A DNA stretch of 64,000 nt from Rhizobium sp. GN54 (GTDB lineage: Bacteria > Pseudomonadota > Alphaproteobacteria > Rhizobiales > Rhizobiaceae): NCBI RefSeq assembly GCF_021026345.1, contig NZ_JAJNCZ010000011.1, positions 83,796-147,795 on the forward strand. The letters run 5' to 3'. Every line of letters begins with the position of its first letter. Within the stretch, counting starts at the first letter, position 1. The position numbers and the translations under genes are program-made. The notes beneath the pieces are model-generated. The model made no database searches, was not told the DNA's origin, and saw nothing but the letters and a program-made list of their open reading frames with translations. This document shows positions 63,301-64,000 of the stretch, in pieces.

Positions 63301-63646
63301 CGAGCGCGTGCGCGATGCGATCGACCGCAACGATCTTCCCGCCGCCCTTGGATATGCGCTGAGCAACCGGGAGACGAAGCTGGAGATCGATGGGTTCAAT
63401 AAGGCGGTGACTGAGAGGTTCGGCGAACGCACCCTGCTGACCAATGCCGCACGTGAGCCATCGGGCAAAACGTTCGACAAGCTCTCCGAGGGAATGCAGC
63501 CACAGGAGAAAGAGCGCCTGAAGGAAGCCTGGCCAGTCATGCGCACGGCCCAGCAGCTCGCTGCCCATGAGCGTACGACCGAGACCCTGCGGCAGGTCGA
63601 GGAATTGCGTCTCGCGCAGCGCCAGACTCCGGTTGTGAAACAATGA
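60344..63646 (+). CDS. traA: TraA relaxase-helicase
   Basis: The 1100-aa protein nicks oriT and unwinds the transferred strand. The MobA/MobL-type relaxase domain opens it ([29 protein letters not shown] near residue 140, the metal-binding His cluster). A RecD-like helicase follows: Walker [17 protein letters not shown] near 405, Walker [10 protein letters not shown] near 471, and [15 protein letters not shown] near 690. The start is GTG with AGGAG upstream, giving the family's 1100-aa length; the frame is open to 60137 but that part spans the tra box and oriT. The stop overlaps the traF start (ATGA). Confidence 0.96.
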   Translation: MAIAHFSVSIVSRGDGRSAVLSAAYRHCARMEYEREARTIDYTRKEGLLHEEFALPADAPKWVRLLTADRSIAGASETFWNKVEAFEKRSDAQLAKDLTIALPLELTAEQNIALVRDFAERQILSKGMVADWVYHDNPGNPHIHLMTTLRPLTEDGFGPKKVAVLGEDGQPLRTKAGKIVYELWAGATDDFNAFRDAWFERLNHHLALNGISLRVDGRSYEKQGIDLEPTIHLGVGAKAIERKAEKQGVQPELERIELNDARRAENTRRILRTPGIVLDLITREKSVFGARDVAKVLNRYVDDQSVFQQLLTRIIESPEVLRLQRETIDFATGERVPARYTARALIRLEAEMASRSVWLAGRASHSVSDKVLEATFALHSRLSEEQRTAIEHVAGSARIAAVVGRAGAGKTTMMKAAREAWELAGYRVVGGALAGKAAEGLEKEAGIQSRTLASWELRWNRGRDVLDDKTIFVMDEAGMVASKQMAGFIDAVVKAGAKIVLIGDPEQLQPIEAGAAFRAIVDRIGYAELETIYRQRQDWMRKASLDLARGNVERAIVAYQSEGSVLGARLKSEAVERLIADWNHDYDQTKTTLILAHLRRDVRMLNVMAREQLVERGVVGEGHVFKTADGPRRFDAGDQIVFLKNEGSLGVKNGMIGHVVEAAANRIVATVGEGDQRRQVIVEQRFYCNLDHGYATTIHKAQGATVDRVKVLASLSLDRHLTYVAMTRHREDLQVYFGRRSFEMNGGLTKILSRRNVKETTLDYERGTLYREALRFAENRGLHIMQVARTLLRDRLDWTLRQKSKLTDLTNRLRQIGERFGLRQSPPTQSAKESKPMVAGITRFENSVADTVEQKLDADLALKKQWEEVSIRFRYVFADPETAFRAMNFGAVLADRDTARQMLQKLETEPASIGPLKGKTGILASKTDREARRIAEVNVPAVKRDIERYLQMRESVALRHETEERALRQRVSIDIPALSPEARTVLERVRDAIDRNDLPAALGYALSNRETKLEIDGFNKAVTERFGERTLLTNAAREPSGKTFDKLSEGMQPQEKERLKEAWPVMRTAQQLAAHERTTETLRQVEELRLAQRQTPVVKQ

Positions 63647-64000
63647 GGCGGCGCGGCGCGATGATGCTGCTGAGCGCGTCAATGGTGGCTGTCGCTTGCT
63701 TTATCACAGCGGCGTTTGTCGGCGGTTATAGGCTGAACCTGACGCCGAGCGAACCGGTCGGGCTCTGGCGTATCGAGAAACTCGATCGTCCGCTCGAGGC
63801 CGGAGATCTCGTCTTCATCTGCCCGCCCCCGACCGCAATATTCGAGGAGGCACGACGGCGAGGGTATCTCCGACGAGGCTTGTGCGCCGGTGGGTTCGCG
63901 CCGCTGATCAAGATGATCGCAGCACTTCCCGGACAGCATGTCGAAATCACGGATCACGTCGTGATCGACGGCGGTTCCCTTGCCGCATCTGTCGTCCGGA
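63643..64000 (+). CDS. traF: TraF, S26-type signal-peptidase-like protein (3' end outside window)
   Basis: TraF of Ti-type plasmids is a membrane-bound serine peptidase that matures the pilin. An N-terminal membrane segment ([19 protein letters not shown]) precedes TPSEPVGLW with the catalytic Ser and [12 protein letters not shown] with the catalytic Lys. [12 protein letters not shown] lies between. The start overlaps the traA stop by 4 nt. About 119 codons are present of an expected 170-180. Confidence 0.92.
   Translation, partial: MRRRGAMMLLSASMVAVACFITAAFVGGYRLNLTPSEPVGLWRIEKLDRPLEAGDLVFICPPPTAIFEEARRRGYLRRGLCAGGFAPLIKMIAALPGQHVEITDHVVIDGGSLAASVVR

Noticed and set aside
1..64000. Insertion sequences or transposases
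   Set aside because: None recognised among the reading frames; no terminal inverted repeats with target duplications were noticed, though a systematic search was not possible.

Overview
The window is part of a large conjugative plasmid of a Rhizobiales alphaproteobacterium (Rhizobium/Agrobacterium type; I cannot name the species). The evidence is a repABC replication and partition cassette at the left edge with its antisense-RNA region between repB and repC, a Ti-plasmid-type traCDG / oriT / traAF block at the right edge with a TraR-type tra box, and many small families typical of rhizobial plasmids (DUF1612 'RHE_PE00001', DUF1419-like, DUF3085-like, DUF736, DUF1127, imuA-imuB-dnaE2). No insertion sequence or transposase was recognised.

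Layout. 1-3.5 kb: repA (5' end missing), repB, antisense RNA, repC. 3.5-7.9 kb: a twice-frameshifted gene and two nuclease-like genes. 8.1-10.5 kb: a tyrosine recombinase divergent from a DUF1612 gene. 10.6-23.9 kb: a large restriction-like island. The leftward arm encodes a GHKL (MutL/MORC-type) ATPase, a Z1 superfamily-2 ATPase, a DUF4420 PD-(D/E)XK protein, an AIPR protein and, 112 nt further on, an HsdR-N-type nuclease fused to a STAND-like NTPase. The rightward arm encodes a small ribbon-helix-helix-like protein, a C5 cytosine methyltransferase, an unknown protein, a Vsr-type nicking endonuclease and a second unknown protein. Three tandem 10-bp repeats lie between the arms. 24-30.2 kb: two further candidate defence pairs (HNH + PIN-like; Rad50-like ATPase + PD-(D/E)XK protein).

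30.8-41.2 kb: a DnaQ-like exonuclease, a DUF1127 gene followed by four tandem hairpins that each show CCTCCTCCC in the loop (CcsR/'cuckoo' or alpha-r14-like sRNA), then an SOS mutagenesis locus. In that locus dinB, an SRAP (YedK) protein and a small Cys-rich protein run leftward, imuA-imuB-dnaE2 run rightward, and a GAAC-N7-GAAC LexA box lies between. A DUF3800 gene follows.

41.7-56.7 kb: almost all genes are on the + strand (DUF3991/Toprim, DUF1419-like, DUF3085-like, a 1696-aa methyltransferase-helicase, a ParB-like protein, the antirestriction protein ArdC, DUF736 and small unknowns). Several have GC-rich hairpins just before the ribosome-binding site. 56.7-64 kb: HU, WGR, traG-traD-traC (leftward), tra box, oriT, traA and the start of traF (rightward).

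The oriT nick inferred by homology would send the minus strand in first, towards lower coordinates. The 41.7-56.7 kb block would then be the leading region, with its + strand genes templated by the incoming strand. This fits an early-expressed anti-defence region (ArdC is the recognisable member) and pairs with a defence island elsewhere on the same replicon. The orientation argument is inference; the gene calls rest on motifs visible in the sequence.
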